A stretch of DNA of 64,000 nt from Candidatus Thiodictyon syntrophicum (GCF_002813775.1 NZ_CP020370.1:3125501-3189500), one strand, 5' to 3'; numbered from the stretch's first letter, positions 43,955-53,503 are shown. The notes: a model not told the origin generated them from the sequence alone. A program made the numbers and translations.

Positions 43955-44365
43955 TCAGGTCGCTCCGGGCCTGGCGCCACCGGCGTCCGCGACCGTGCGG
44001 GCGATCACCTCCACCAGGACCGCGAGCTCTTCCGCGGTGATGACGGTGAGGATCCGGTCGACCAGTTCCGGGGGTAGCTGGATAGAGACGCTGCGCTCGT
44101 CCGGGAGCTTGATGGTCAGGCCGCTGCTGTAGTGCGGGTGCAGCGGCGGCGCGGCGTGCTCGACCCGCAGGGCCTCTTCCACGGCGAAGAGTTCGTCATA
44201 CATCGACTCCACGCGCTCTGCCAGTTCGTCATCCAGACCGGCCTCATCGACGACCACCAGGGTCTCAAGGACGCCGGGCTCCAGGGTCCAGGCCAGGCCC
44301 TGTTCGGTCAAAAATTCCTGGAAGTGCTTGCGCGGGGCCTCCTGAAAAAAGACATACTCCAACAT
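43955..44365 (-). CDS. Conserved hypothetical acidic protein
   Basis: The protein has 136 residues: LEYVFFQEAPRKHFQEFL, GLAWTLEPGVLETLVVVDEA, ELAERVESMYDELFAVEEAL, then GLTIKLPDERSVSIQLPPEL. It is soluble, acidic and well formed, with ATG at 44365. I do not recognise a named family. It is isolated between the phosphotransferase and comF, facing away from both. Confidence 0.65.
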   Translation of the reverse strand: MLEYVFFQEAPRKHFQEFLTEQGLAWTLEPGVLETLVVVDEAGLDDELAERVESMYDELFAVEEALRVEHAAPPLHPHYSSGLTIKLPDERSVSIQLPPELVDRILTVITAEELAVLVEVIARTVADAGGARPGAT

Positions 44366-44516
44366 GGCTGCGTGACCTCCAGCGACAGTGGCGTGGTGAC
44401 CCTCAGGTGGTCACCGGGATTCTCGGGGCGCTCGGCGTCCCCCGGCGCGCCCATTTTACCTTAACGGCCATGGCCGCAAGACCAAACACCCCGGATGCTG
44501 ACAGGCGTGCGTGGGG

Positions 44517-44576
44517 GCGGCTTGCGCCGCGAGCAGGCGACGGCGGCCGGCGCGGTCGCGCCGCGGCGCAAGCCGC
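44517..44576. repeat. REP hairpin GCGGCTTGCGCCGCG / CGCGGCGCAAGCCGC
   Basis: Perfect 15-bp arms at 44517-44531 and 44562-44576 with a 30-nt spacer, in the 274-bp gap before comF. Confidence 0.8.
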
Positions 44577-44639
44577 TCCCGCCGGGCCGGGCCTGGCGTC
44601 GCTGTCGATGGCTGATCGCTGATTGCTCTTTTCAGGTTT

Positions 44640-45383
44640 ATGAGCCGACTTCTCATCATGAAGCTCCGAGCGGCATCCGCGCGCCTCGCCCCCGGCCGGC
44701 TGCTGACTGACCTGTTTCCGCCGACCTGCCTGCTGTGCGGTGCGCCGGGTGCGCACGGGCGTGATCTGTGTGAGGGTTGTGCGGCGGACCTGCCCTACAA
44801 CCGCGACGCCTGTCCCCGGTGCGCCTTGCCCTTCGCGGCGCCGCGGCCGCCGGGCAGCCTCTGCGGCGCCTGTCAGCGGCGCCCGCCGCCCAGCGCGTGC
44901 ACGCTCGCAGCGCTGCGTTATGAGACGCCGCTGCCGACCCTGGTCGGGGCGATGAAATTCCGCGGCCGGCTCAACCACGCGCGCCTGCTCGGCGCCTTGC
45001 TGGCGGATGCGGTGCAGCGCCGGGGCGCGCCGCTGCCGCAGGCGCTGGTCCCGGTGCCCCTGCACCCCGGGCGGCTGGCCGCGCGCGGCTATAACCAGGC
45101 GGTGGAGATCGCCCGCGTGGTCGGGCGCGTGCTGGACCTGCCGCTCGATGTTGCGTGTTGCCGCCGGGTCCTGGCTACCCCACCCCAGGCCGGTCTGGAC
45201 GAGCCGACCCGTCGGCGCAACATCCGCGGCGCCTTCACGGCGCTGACGCCCTGTGCGTGGGGGCAGGTCGCCATCCTGGACGACGTCCTGACCACCGGGA
45301 GTACCGTCAATGAGTTGACGCGGGTGCTGCGCCTGGCCGGGGCACGGTCGGTGGAGGTGTGGGCGGTCGCGCGTACACCCTGA
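44640..45383 (+). CDS. comF: ComF-family phosphoribosyltransferase-like protein
   Basis: The protein has 247 residues. An N-terminal double zinc ribbon (CLLCGAPG, LCEGCAADL, CPRCALPF, LCGACQRR) is followed by a PRTase domain with VPLHPGRLAARGYNQAVEIA, LDEPTRRRNIRGAF and the PRPP loop VAILDDVLTTGSTVNEL. ComF/GntX proteins act in DNA uptake or DNA utilisation. The start is ATG 44640 with CAGG upstream. Confidence 0.93.
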   Translation: MSRLLIMKLRAASARLAPGRLLTDLFPPTCLLCGAPGAHGRDLCEGCAADLPYNRDACPRCALPFAAPRPPGSLCGACQRRPPPSACTLAALRYETPLPTLVGAMKFRGRLNHARLLGALLADAVQRRGAPLPQALVPVPLHPGRLAARGYNQAVEIARVVGRVLDLPLDVACCRRVLATPPQAGLDEPTRRRNIRGAFTALTPCAWGQVAILDDVLTTGSTVNELTRVLRLAGARSVEVWAVARTP

Positions 45384-45389
45384 CGATCC

Positions 45390-45527
45390 TCAGAAAAACG
45401 ACTTGATGACCAGCGAGGCGACGCCGGCCAACATCAGGCCGAGCATCCACTGCAGCAGCACGAACTTGCCGGTGAGGTCGCTACGCAACAGCTCGATCTT
45501 CGCCTCCCGGCGTTCGCGGCGGCTCAG
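45390..45527 (-). pseudogene. C-terminal fragment of a DUF1640-like coiled-coil membrane protein
   Basis: The complement reads RRERREAKIELLRSDLTGKF, then VLLQWMLGLMLAGVASLVIK and SFF-stop. The charged helix followed by a C-terminal membrane anchor is like the end of DUF1640/CCDC90 proteins. No start codon or coiled-coil body remains; the upstream codons belong to the gene that ends at 45524. Confidence 0.45.
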
Positions 45528-46774
45528 CGGGTTGCCGACTGCATGAAGGGCAGGGCGTCGATGCGCCGCTCGATGTGATCGGTAAGGCGCCGGTAGGCCG
45601 GGCCCTTGGTGTCCTGGAAGGCGGCCGCGAAGGCCGCCGCGCTGAAACCCTCCGGCAGTCCGTCGATGGACGGCATTATGTCGGCCTCCGTCAGCCCGCT
45701 CGCCGCGGCCTGCTGGACCAGCCGGGCGGACTTGCGCTCGCCGGTCGCGACCTCGCCGAAGCGGGTGCCCGCCCGGTCCGCGGCCAGGTCCGCGAAGCTG
45801 AATCCGCTGCCGCCTTGGGAGTCGGACAGCTCCTTGTAGAGTCCCACCAGGTCCGCGAGGGTATTGCCGCCCCCGGCCGTGATGGCCGCCGAGGTCATGA
45901 AGTGCGCAGCCAGATCGGCGCGTCCGCGCAGTTCCACGGTGCGGAAGACCGCACGGGGGGGCGCGGCGTCGGGCTGGTCCGGATCGCGGATGCCCTGGCG
46001 ATTCACATACGCGGCCAGGGCGAGGATGGCCGCCCGGTTCTCCGTCGGCGCCACGGCGTCGTCCTGCCGACCGGCCGCGGACAGGACCAGGGTGAGCAGG
46101 ACTGGCAGGGGGATCGCTGCGCGCTTGGGACGGCCGGCGCCGTAGCGCATCAGTTCCCCCTGATAGCGCAGCATTCGTGTCCGCTCGTCGGCCGACACCA
46201 GTCCACTGCCGACCTCGGCCAGGGCCTCGCGGTGCCATTCGTAGGTCAGGAGCGCCAGGTCCGGTTTGATTGCCACGCGCTGTATCAGGCGTGACTGGTC
46301 CAGGGCCGCGGTCAGGCGCTCCGCCAGGGTCTCCACCAACGCCTGGGGCAGGGGCAGGCCGGCGACGCGCGCCCGTTCGATGCGCGGCAGTCGCTCACCC
46401 GCCACCAGGCTCAGATCCAGATTGATGAAACGCCCCCGCGGGTCCCAGGGCAGGCCCAGGGAGGCGACCAGGCGCGCCCGGTCGCGCTCCAGACGCACCG
46501 CGACCCGCCCAGGGCCGACGCGGTCGATGAGATAGGCGCCAAGGGTGTTGGCCTGGTCCTCGGACAGGGTCAGCGTGACGCGCTCCCCGTCGCGCCGGTC
46601 GCGCGGTGTGGCCGCGGCCAGCCACTGGCTGGCCCAGAGCCGCTCGGCGCCGGTCAGGGTGCGGTCCTGGGGAACCAGGGGCCGGCTGTCGCGGACCACC
46701 TGGACGGCGAGCCCGGCGAACAGCAGCAGCGTGAGCGTCGACAGCCACGCGAGGACCTTGGTCAGTGTGCGCAT
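45524..46774 (-). CDS. Membrane-anchored protein of unknown family
   Basis: The protein has 416 residues. ATG 46772-46774 begins MRTLTKVLAWLSTLTLLLFA, one N-terminal membrane anchor, followed by a large periplasmic part. Visible blocks are LTLSEDQANTLGAYLIDRVG, INLDLSLVAGERLP, HFMTSAAITAGGG and SFADLAADRAGTRFGE. The pattern near HFMTSAAI suggests a lytic or structural fold, but I do not recognise it. Confidence 0.6.
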   Translation of the reverse strand: MRTLTKVLAWLSTLTLLLFAGLAVQVVRDSRPLVPQDRTLTGAERLWASQWLAAATPRDRRDGERVTLTLSEDQANTLGAYLIDRVGPGRVAVRLERDRARLVASLGLPWDPRGRFINLDLSLVAGERLPRIERARVAGLPLPQALVETLAERLTAALDQSRLIQRVAIKPDLALLTYEWHREALAEVGSGLVSADERTRMLRYQGELMRYGAGRPKRAAIPLPVLLTLVLSAAGRQDDAVAPTENRAAILALAAYVNRQGIRDPDQPDAAPPRAVFRTVELRGRADLAAHFMTSAAITAGGGNTLADLVGLYKELSDSQGGSGFSFADLAADRAGTRFGEVATGERKSARLVQQAAASGLTEADIMPSIDGLPEGFSAAAFAAAFQDTKGPAYRRLTDHIERRIDALPFMQSATR

Positions 46775-46787
46775 GAGGACCGTCCCC

Positions 46788-47162
46788 TTACGGCGTCGCG
46801 AAGCCACATACCGCCTTCCCCTGTATCCTCTGTCGCCGGGCGCCCTTCTCGAGCTTGATTGTTACATCGGAAAAATCATCGAATAGTATACAGCGACCAG
46901 CGTCGATCTTGCCATTCGCCAACACTGGGTTTACCGTACAGCTGCAACCGGAAACCATTGCCGCGTCGCTCACGGCGCCGATGCGTATCGCTTCGCCCGC
47001 GTCCTGGATATCGGCTTGCTTGCCGACCGGCAGTGATCGCTGGTCAGCCGCCTGGCTGCTGCCTGGTGCGGCCGGGGCGCCTTCGCGCGCCAGTTCAGCG
47101 ACGCGTTGCGAGTAGACCTTGTTCAGGCAAGCAGCGTCCCGGCAGGTATTGCGCTTTTTCAT
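46788..47162 (-). CDS. Truncated LprI-like protein
   Basis: The protein has 124 residues. The start KKRNTCRDAACLNKVYSQRV resembles the end of the LprI (lysozyme inhibitor-like) domain, W-x3-RN-x-C-x2-xxC. The signal peptide and the first half of the domain are missing. The rest (SGCSCTVNPVLANGKID, FDDFSDVTIKLEKG) is Cys-containing and could still fold. In-frame residues continue upstream (GVYDW) without a start, so the ATG at 47162 may be internal to a broken gene. Confidence 0.45.
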   Translation of the reverse strand: MKKRNTCRDAACLNKVYSQRVAELAREGAPAAPGSSQAADQRSLPVGKQADIQDAGEAIRIGAVSDAAMVSGCSCTVNPVLANGKIDAGRCILFDDFSDVTIKLEKGARRQRIQGKAVCGFATP

Positions 47163-47264
47163 CCAATCGTAAACGCCCTGGTGCGCTGGAGCAGGAGTAC
47201 CTGAGAAATCATGGTGAAGGTACCTTCAGTTCAGTCTTTGTGAGAGCAATTGCCGGATTTAGGG

Positions 47265-49697
47265 TCAGCGCGCCCGCGCCAGATGGGCCTGTACCATCTT
47301 GATCTCGCCATAGGAACAGTCATCGCCGAGCCTCTGCTTGACCAGCCCGCGTTCTTCCGGCCCCGTCTGCGCAAGCACGGCGCTGATCCGCGCGATCTTC
47401 TCCTCATCGATGAAGTCCGTGACGGCGAGCTCGCCGGAGCGGATATAGTGGGCCAGATGGCCCGCGATGGTGTTGGGTTGTAGCGAGCGGCGGCCGGCGA
47501 TCCCCTCGATGCTCAAGCCCTCCTGATACAGGCGATAGCTGATGAGTTTTGTATCGTCTTGCGCCGCATCGTCCGCGGTCGCGGCCTCGATCCCCTGGCC
47601 GCGGCACCAGTCGGCGACGAGGCCCAGGATCTCCGGGCCATAGCGCGCGACGGAGGGCTTGCCCAGGCCTTTGACGGCGGCCAGCGTCTTCGGGTCCTGG
47701 GGCAGGGTGGCGGCGATCTGTCTGAGCACGGCGCGGGTCAGGACGCGATAGCGCTCGAGGCCCGCGCGCTCTTCCTCTGCCGCCTTCTGGTCGCGCCAGC
47801 GCCGCAGCGCCCCCAGCAGTCCGGAATCCTCGGCAGCGCCGGGCCGCGGCGCAAACCCTTGCCCGGTCGGCGGCCCTTTGGGCTCGGCGTCGATCCGCGC
47901 CTTCGCGAGCGCGCCCAGATGAGCGGCCGTCGCGAACCCCTCCCGGCAACTCGCAACGCCGGCGGTCTTGAGTGCCAACTCCTGGCGCAGGTCGTCGACG
48001 GCCTGGCCGAGCGACTTGCGCAGCGCCTTGTTATCGGTCCCGAACGAGAAGGCGGCGAGCCAGGGGCACAACCCCTGCTGGAGGTGCTCGGAGAACCAGG
48101 CGGACGCCTTGCGCAGGCGCTCCTGCACCCGCTCGTCGTCCTCCGGGGTGCGGTCCTCCCGGAACAGCGAGCGCAGTTGGCCCCGGAACTTGGCGGCGAC
48201 GGCGACGACCGCCTCATGGGTCTGGCGCTCCAGCGCGTCGATGACCTCCATGCCGTTCGCGTCGATCACCTGGCGGTGGTCGCGCAGCAGCCCGAGCAGC
48301 CGCCGCAAGCGGGCGCCGAGCTCGTCGAAGTCCCAGCATTCCAGCAGGAGGCGCTGCTGGTAGGCGCTGCGCGCCTGATCGATCCGGTCCTGGGTCGGCG
48401 GGTAGCGGGTGGCCTCGGTGACATAGTCCGCCACCACCCGGTCGGTCATGACCGCCCGGCGCGGGATCGGGGTGCCGAGCACCAGCCCCTCGAAGGTCTT
48501 GCAGCGGCTTAAGGCCACATAGACCTGCCCGTGGGAGAAGGCGGCCCCGGCCTCGACGATGGCCCGCTCGAAGGTCAGGCCCTGGCTCTTGTGGATGGTG
48601 ATGGCCCAGGCCAGGCGCAACGGGTATTGGGTGAAGCGGCCGATGACCTCCTCGGTGATCGCCTTGGTCTCGTCATCGAGGCGGTATTGGATATTGTCCC
48701 AGGTGACCGGCTCGACCTCGATCGCGTCCTCCTCATCGGGGCAGCGAACCACCACGCGCTCGCGCCCAAGGTGCGTGACGGTGCCGATCTTGCCGTTGAA
48801 ATAGCGCTTCTCGGGTGCGCCGTCGTTGCGCACGAACATGACCTGGGCGCCCTGCTTCAGGGTCAACTTCTCGGCCGTCGGGAAGCTGTGCGCCGGGTAG
48901 TCGCCCTGGATGTTCGCGGCGAAGGTGAATGACTTGGCGGCGAGCGCGTCGAGGTGCGTCTCGTTGATGCGATCGGCGCCCTGGTTGTGCGTCGTCAGCG
49001 TGATATAGCCCGCCGCCTCCCCGGGCTGGAACCCGGGCAGATAGCGTGAATTCAACCGCTCCAGGGTCGCATCGTCCAGCCGATTGTCGCGCACGCAATT
49101 GAGCAGCGCGATGAAGTCCGCGTCGGACTGGCGGTAGATGTGCTCCAGTTCAATGGGCACCACCTCGGTCGCCTGCAGCGCCCGGCTGCCGAAGAAATAC
49201 GCGGACTCATAGAATTCCCGCAGAATGGCCCAGTCCTGCCCCGGCACCACGGGCGCGAGCTGATGCAGATCGCCGATCATCAGGAGCTGGACGCCGCCGA
49301 AGGGCCGCTCGCTGCGGCGCTCCCGGCGCAGCACGAAATCGACCGCATCGAGCAGGTCGCAGCGGACCATGCTGATCTCATCGATGATGAGGAGATCCAG
49401 GCCCTGGACCAGCTCGCGCTTCTGCCGGCTCAAGCGCCGCTCCGCCGCCTGGCGCTGGACCTCCCCGCCGGGCACGAAGGGTCCGAACGGGAGTTGGAAG
49501 AAGGAGTGCAGGGTCACGCCGCCGGCATTGATCGCGGCCACCCCGGTCGGGGCGGTGACGACCGTGCGCTTGGGCAGGTCCGCTTTCAGCCGGTGCAGGA
49601 AGGTGGTCTTGCCGGTACCGGCCTTGCCGGTCAGGAAGACACTCAGATCCGTGCCGCGGATGAGGTCTTGCGCCAACTGCAATTGGGGATTGGGCAT
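47265..49697 (-). CDS. Pif1/RecD-like helicase with HRDC and C-terminal HTH
   Basis: The protein has 810 residues. The helicase core has Walker A LTGKAGTGKTTFLHRL (22-37), APTGVAAINAGGVTLHS, LIIDEISMVR, GDLHQLAPV, and the C-terminal motif AITIHKSQGLTFERAIV ... YVALSRCKTFEGLVL. HRDC lies at about 635-705 (LTRAVLRQIAATLPQDPKTL, AAVKGLGKPSVARYG). The C-terminus is an HTH-like helicase-associated fold (YRLYQEGLSIEGIAGRRSLQ). It likely acts in DNA repair or G4 unwinding. ATG 49695-49697. Confidence 0.85.
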   Translation of the reverse strand: MPNPQLQLAQDLIRGTDLSVFLTGKAGTGKTTFLHRLKADLPKRTVVTAPTGVAAINAGGVTLHSFFQLPFGPFVPGGEVQRQAAERRLSRQKRELVQGLDLLIIDEISMVRCDLLDAVDFVLRRERRSERPFGGVQLLMIGDLHQLAPVVPGQDWAILREFYESAYFFGSRALQATEVVPIELEHIYRQSDADFIALLNCVRDNRLDDATLERLNSRYLPGFQPGEAAGYITLTTHNQGADRINETHLDALAAKSFTFAANIQGDYPAHSFPTAEKLTLKQGAQVMFVRNDGAPEKRYFNGKIGTVTHLGRERVVVRCPDEEDAIEVEPVTWDNIQYRLDDETKAITEEVIGRFTQYPLRLAWAITIHKSQGLTFERAIVEAGAAFSHGQVYVALSRCKTFEGLVLGTPIPRRAVMTDRVVADYVTEATRYPPTQDRIDQARSAYQQRLLLECWDFDELGARLRRLLGLLRDHRQVIDANGMEVIDALERQTHEAVVAVAAKFRGQLRSLFREDRTPEDDERVQERLRKASAWFSEHLQQGLCPWLAAFSFGTDNKALRKSLGQAVDDLRQELALKTAGVASCREGFATAAHLGALAKARIDAEPKGPPTGQGFAPRPGAAEDSGLLGALRRWRDQKAAEEERAGLERYRVLTRAVLRQIAATLPQDPKTLAAVKGLGKPSVARYGPEILGLVADWCRGQGIEAATADDAAQDDTKLISYRLYQEGLSIEGIAGRRSLQPNTIAGHLAHYIRSGELAVTDFIDEEKIARISAVLAQTGPEERGLVKQRLGDDCSYGEIKMVQAHLARAR

Positions 49698-49901
49698 TTT
49701 CGTCTCGACGGCTGAGCGGGGCGACGGTCATTGTCCGGCTTTTCGGTCCCGGCGACCATAGGCTGTCGGGGCGTCGCACGACTCGCCGAAGCGCTCGGCA
49801 GCGTTGGGGAAAGGTCGCGGCGGTGGCGCTTGCCCGGCAGCTTGCGGTCCCGTCGGCGCCCGAGTACCATCGCCCGCATCTAGATCGCTGAAATGCTGGC
49901 C

Positions 49902-50129
49902 ATGTCTCTCCTCGACCGCATCACCATCGACACCGAGATCTGTCACGGCAAACCCTGCGTTCGGCACATGCGCTGGCCGGTCGAGGCGGTGCTTGATCTG
50001 CTCTCGGCCGGTATGACCGCGGCCGAGATCCGGGCGGACCATCCCGAGCTTGAGTCCGAGGACCTGGCCGCCTGTCTGCAATACGCCCGGCTCGTCGTCT
50101 CGGGCGAGACCCTCGCCCACGTCGCCTGA
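49902..50129 (+). CDS. DUF433 antitoxin-like protein without partner
   Basis: The protein has 75 residues: LLDRITIDTEICHGKPCVRH, then VEAVLDLLSAGMTAAEIRAD, LESEDLAACLQYA. This is the DUF433 pattern, normally the antitoxin half of pairs with a DUF5615 PIN-like toxin. No such gene follows; the next gene is HicB-like. ATG 49902 is preferred over 49893. Confidence 0.8.
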   Translation: MSLLDRITIDTEICHGKPCVRHMRWPVEAVLDLLSAGMTAAEIRADHPELESEDLAACLQYARLVVSGETLAHVA

Positions 50130-50171
50130 TGCGCGTCCAATCCAATCCCGTCCCGACCAGAGCCAACCGCC

Positions 50172-50411
50172 ATGCTGCAAACCTACACAGCACGATACAC
50201 CTGCCTTCACGGCGGCTACATGGGTCAGTTGATCGACTGGCCTGAGGTCGTCACTGAAGGCGCCAATCTGGAAGAGTGCCGGGCAATGCTCCGCGATGCG
50301 TTGCGCGAGATGGTTCTGGCATACCAAGACCTCGGTCGAGAGATTCCGGTCGGCAACGCCTTGCTTGAACAACTTCCAGTGGAGTTGGAGCTTGTCCGTA
50401 AAACGGCGTGA
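50172..50411 (+). CDS. HicB-family antitoxin-like protein without visible HicA
   Basis: The protein has 79 residues: YTARYTCLHGGYMGQLIDWP, EVVTEGANLEECRAMLRDAL, the RNase H-like HicB N-domain. There is no separate HTH or ribbon-helix-helix domain. A HicA toxin ORF is not found on either side. Confidence 0.72.
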   Translation: MLQTYTARYTCLHGGYMGQLIDWPEVVTEGANLEECRAMLRDALREMVLAYQDLGREIPVGNALLEQLPVELELVRKTA

Positions 50412-50667
50412 TCTGGTGAGCTAGCAGGCGGGGCTGGCTCCGAAGTATTGAGATTCAGTTGGGGCAAGCCCGCGCTGAATGCGCAGCGGTTGCGCCACCC
50501 CCGCGGCTGGCGCTATGGCGGATCGCCTGGCGGGCATCGGCGCGTGCTGCGACCTTTCCATGCCCTCACCGTGTCCGCCGTGGCGCAACTGCGTGCGCCT
50601 TCCGCTGGTCTGCCCCACCGCCAGCAGACCAGCGCACCTTGCGGTCCGGCGAGACCGGCGCTCGCCC

Positions 50668-53256
50668 CTACTCGGCCGGGGGGATGGCGTCGAATTCGGC
50701 CTGGGTGCCGTGGCCATCCTGGAGCCAGGCAGTGCGGAGCGCCTGGAGCGCCGGGGCGATTCGGTTGCGGTAGTCGTAGGGGAAATCCGCTTCGGTGACG
50801 ACGCTCTCGGTCGCCCGCACCGAGGCGATGGCCAGTCTCAGGTCCGGCCAGCCCCCGCCCATGCCTTCCCGGGCCCAATACGCCACTCCAAGGTTGAAGC
50901 GGGTCATGGCCCACTTCGTCGGCTGGGCCTCGCGGGTTCGGACCTCCAGGGCCAGCTTGTAGGCCGCGATGGCCTTGCCGAGGTTCTCGGCCCGGTCGCC
51001 GGTGGGCATGTCCCGCCAAGCGTTGCCGAGGTTGTTCTGGGTCAAGGCCCAGTCCGCCGGGTGGGCCTCACGGGTCGAGACCTCCAGGGCCAGGGTGTAG
51101 GCCGCGATGGCCTTGCCGAGGTTCTGCGCCCGGTCGCCGGTGGGCATGAACTGCCAGGCGATGCCGAGGTTGTTCTGGGTTGAGGCCCAGTCCACCGGGT
51201 GGGCCTCGCGGGTATGGACCTCCAGGGCCAGTGCGTAGGCCGCGATGGCCTTGCCGAGGTTCTCCGCCCGGTCGCCGGTGGGCATCTGCGCCCACGCGTT
51301 GCCGAGGTTATTCTGGGTCATGGCCCAGTCAGCCGGGTGGGCCTCGCGGGTAAAGACCTCCAGGGCCAACCCGTGGGCCGCGATAGCCTTGCCGAGGTTC
51401 TCTGCCCGGTCCCCGGTGGGCATGTCCGCCCGGGCGAGGCCCAAGTTGTTCTGGGTGGTGGCCCAGCCCGCCGGGTGGGCCTCGCGGGTGCGGACCTCTA
51501 GGGCTAGCCCATAGGCCGCGATAGCCTTACCGAGGTTCTTCGCCCGGTCGCCGGTAGGCATGAACAGCCAGGCGTTGCCGAGGTTGTTTTGAGTCATGGC
51601 CCACTCCTCAGGGTTGGCCTCGCGGGTTTGGATCTCCAGGGCCAGCCCGTAGGCCGCAATGGCCTTGCCGAAGTTCTCCGCCCGGTCGCCGATGGGCATA
51701 TCCGCCCAGGCGAGGCCGAGGTTGTTCTGGGTCCCGGCCCACTCCGCCGGGTGGGCCTCGCGGGTCCAGGTGCCTTGGGCCTGGGTCAGGAGCGAGATGG
51801 CCTCGCGCTGATGGGCGGCAATGTCCCCCAGGCGGGCCTGCACATGGGCGATGGCTGCGTTGTTCATCGCGGCGGGCTCCTCGGGCCGCAGCGCCAGCGC
51901 CTGCTCAAAGGGCCCGATGGCCCGGTCGAACTCACCTGCGTTGTACCAATTGCCGCCCTCCAGGGTCAGGAGCCGGAAGGTCTCGGCGAGTGGGTCACGC
52001 TTCAGGTCCTGGATCAGCCGGTCGGCCTCGGCGTGCTGCTTGAGCGCAATGGCGGCCACCGCCTGCTGCTCTGTGTTGCCGCGCTCGGCAAGCTCTCGGG
52101 CCTTGGCGATCAACTCGGGGGGGAGCTGGCGTTGGGTGGGGTCCTCCCCGGCCTGTTTGGGGGTTAGGGCCTCGCGCAATTGGGCCTCGATGGCGGCGAG
52201 CCGGGCGTCGGACCTCTGCTGGCCGGCCTCCAGGGTGCCCTGGGTGCGCTGGTGCAGGTGCCAGCCGGAGAGCCCGACCGCGACCACCAGCAGAGCCACC
52301 AGGGCCAAACGCCCATGGGTGATCCCGTGCAGTCGGCGGGAGGCGCGGCCCTCGGCGCGCACGGCGCGGTAGACGCCGTCCAGACGCTCGGCCTGCGCCG
52401 CCATGCGCGCGCGGATCTCGGCCGCGTCGGCGCCGGCGACGGGCAGACCGAGGCTCAAGGTGACCCGCACGGACTCCAGCGCCCGGGCGTTGTCGTCGGT
52501 GCTGGGCAGGCCCGCGGCGCCCTGGGCCAGGAGTTCTCCGGCAATGTCGAGCCACATGCCATAGGCGGCCTCGCCGCGGTGGGCGAAGTCGCGCTTGAGC
52601 GCCTGGCGCAGGGCCTCGCCGAAGCGCCGCGCGATGGCTTGGCGCACCCTGGGGCCGGTCGCGGGGTCGGCGAACTCGGGGGCCTCGTCCAGGTCGTCGG
52701 GGTGCAGCAGGGCCAGCAGGTCCGCCACCTGGTCGTCGCTCAGGGCCGGGCGCTGGGGGTCGCGCACGAAGGCCAGCAGCCGGTCGTCCCGGATCTCCGG
52801 CAGCCGCTCCCGGGCGTGCTCCTGGGCGGCGATCTCCGGCCAGTCGCGCTCGGCGCGCTCGGCCAGGCGGTGGACGGTGCGGGCGTCGGCGTCCGGTAGC
52901 TCGGGCTCGCACGCGCGCAGCGTCATGCCGATGCTCTGGCCCACCAGTCGGGTCAGGGCATGGTTGCGAAAGAACTCCCCGGCGCTCGGCAGGCGCGCGT
53001 CCTCCCAGGTGCGGTAGGCGTCGTAGGCGCGGTTGCCGAGCACCGCGGCGACGAGGTTGAGCGCGGCGAAGCAGGTGAGCGAGAGCCAGCGCCAGTCCTG
53101 GCCGAAGGGCCGGAATTCCGCCTCCCCCGTGGCCAGGAGGGCGAAGACGGCGAGCGCAAGCCCGGTGCCCAGGGCGGCGGCGAGCGCCTGGAGGCACAGG
53201 CGGCTCCAGCGGGGCAGTCGGCTGTAGCGGCGGGCAAGCTCGAATGGCACGGACAT
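50668..53256 (-). CDS. Membrane protein with TPR-like 46-residue tandem repeats
   Basis: The protein has 862 residues from ATG 53254-53256 (MSVPFELARRYSRLP). Two hydrophobic segments near the N-terminus (LCLQALAAALGTGLALAVFA; WLSLTCFAALNLVAAVLG) precede a soluble helical region, then a further span (RLALVALLVVAVGLSGWHL, near 318-336), a TPR-like stretch and six full plus one partial repeats of WAxTQNNLGNAWxxMPTGDRAENLGKA type. The 138-bp DNA period is exact (GCCGAG at 51025, 51163, 51301). The repeats probably scaffold protein binding; no catalytic domain is seen. Confidence 0.75.
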   Translation of the reverse strand: MSVPFELARRYSRLPRWSRLCLQALAAALGTGLALAVFALLATGEAEFRPFGQDWRWLSLTCFAALNLVAAVLGNRAYDAYRTWEDARLPSAGEFFRNHALTRLVGQSIGMTLRACEPELPDADARTVHRLAERAERDWPEIAAQEHARERLPEIRDDRLLAFVRDPQRPALSDDQVADLLALLHPDDLDEAPEFADPATGPRVRQAIARRFGEALRQALKRDFAHRGEAAYGMWLDIAGELLAQGAAGLPSTDDNARALESVRVTLSLGLPVAGADAAEIRARMAAQAERLDGVYRAVRAEGRASRRLHGITHGRLALVALLVVAVGLSGWHLHQRTQGTLEAGQQRSDARLAAIEAQLREALTPKQAGEDPTQRQLPPELIAKARELAERGNTEQQAVAAIALKQHAEADRLIQDLKRDPLAETFRLLTLEGGNWYNAGEFDRAIGPFEQALALRPEEPAAMNNAAIAHVQARLGDIAAHQREAISLLTQAQGTWTREAHPAEWAGTQNNLGLAWADMPIGDRAENFGKAIAAYGLALEIQTREANPEEWAMTQNNLGNAWLFMPTGDRAKNLGKAIAAYGLALEVRTREAHPAGWATTQNNLGLARADMPTGDRAENLGKAIAAHGLALEVFTREAHPADWAMTQNNLGNAWAQMPTGDRAENLGKAIAAYALALEVHTREAHPVDWASTQNNLGIAWQFMPTGDRAQNLGKAIAAYTLALEVSTREAHPADWALTQNNLGNAWRDMPTGDRAENLGKAIAAYKLALEVRTREAQPTKWAMTRFNLGVAYWAREGMGGGWPDLRLAIASVRATESVVTEADFPYDYRNRIAPALQALRTAWLQDGHGTQAEFDAIPPAE
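50930..51780. repeat. 138-bp coding tandem repeats
   Basis: Six units encode the 46-residue TPR-like repeats. The consensus TTGCCGAGGTTGTTCTGGGT is repeated every 138 bp with few differences, so copy number is likely to vary by recombination. Confidence 0.88.
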
Positions 53257-53449
53257 CCCCGGGCGGCGCGGGGCCGCGGCTTCGGTGGGCGGGCAGGGTC
53301 TCGTCATTATGCCGAGTTGGGGCTGGGGTTGCAGCCCGCGTTGGGCCGAACGCATAGCGGTTCCGGCTCGCGGCGGCGCGGGTCCAGGCGGATCGCCCGC
53401 TGGAGGCCTTGATGATCACCCCGGCCACCCTGCCGGACTTGAGGTCGCT

Positions 53450-53503
53450 GGTCCGCACAGCGGACCCTACGGCTCTGCGCCCGTAGGGTCCGCTGTGCGG
53501 ACC
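53450..53503. repeat. Perfect 23-bp inverted repeat
   Basis: 53450-53472 (GGTCCGCACAGCGGACCCTA plus CGG) is the exact complement of 53481-53503, with an 8-nt loop. One arm alone occurs at 2770. Confidence 0.9.

Noticed and set aside
52000-53458. Minus-strand 487-residue ORF overlapping the TPR gene in another frame
   Set aside because: It is Arg/Pro/Gly-rich frame-shadow sequence without domains; the TPR frame has clear repeats and membrane segments.
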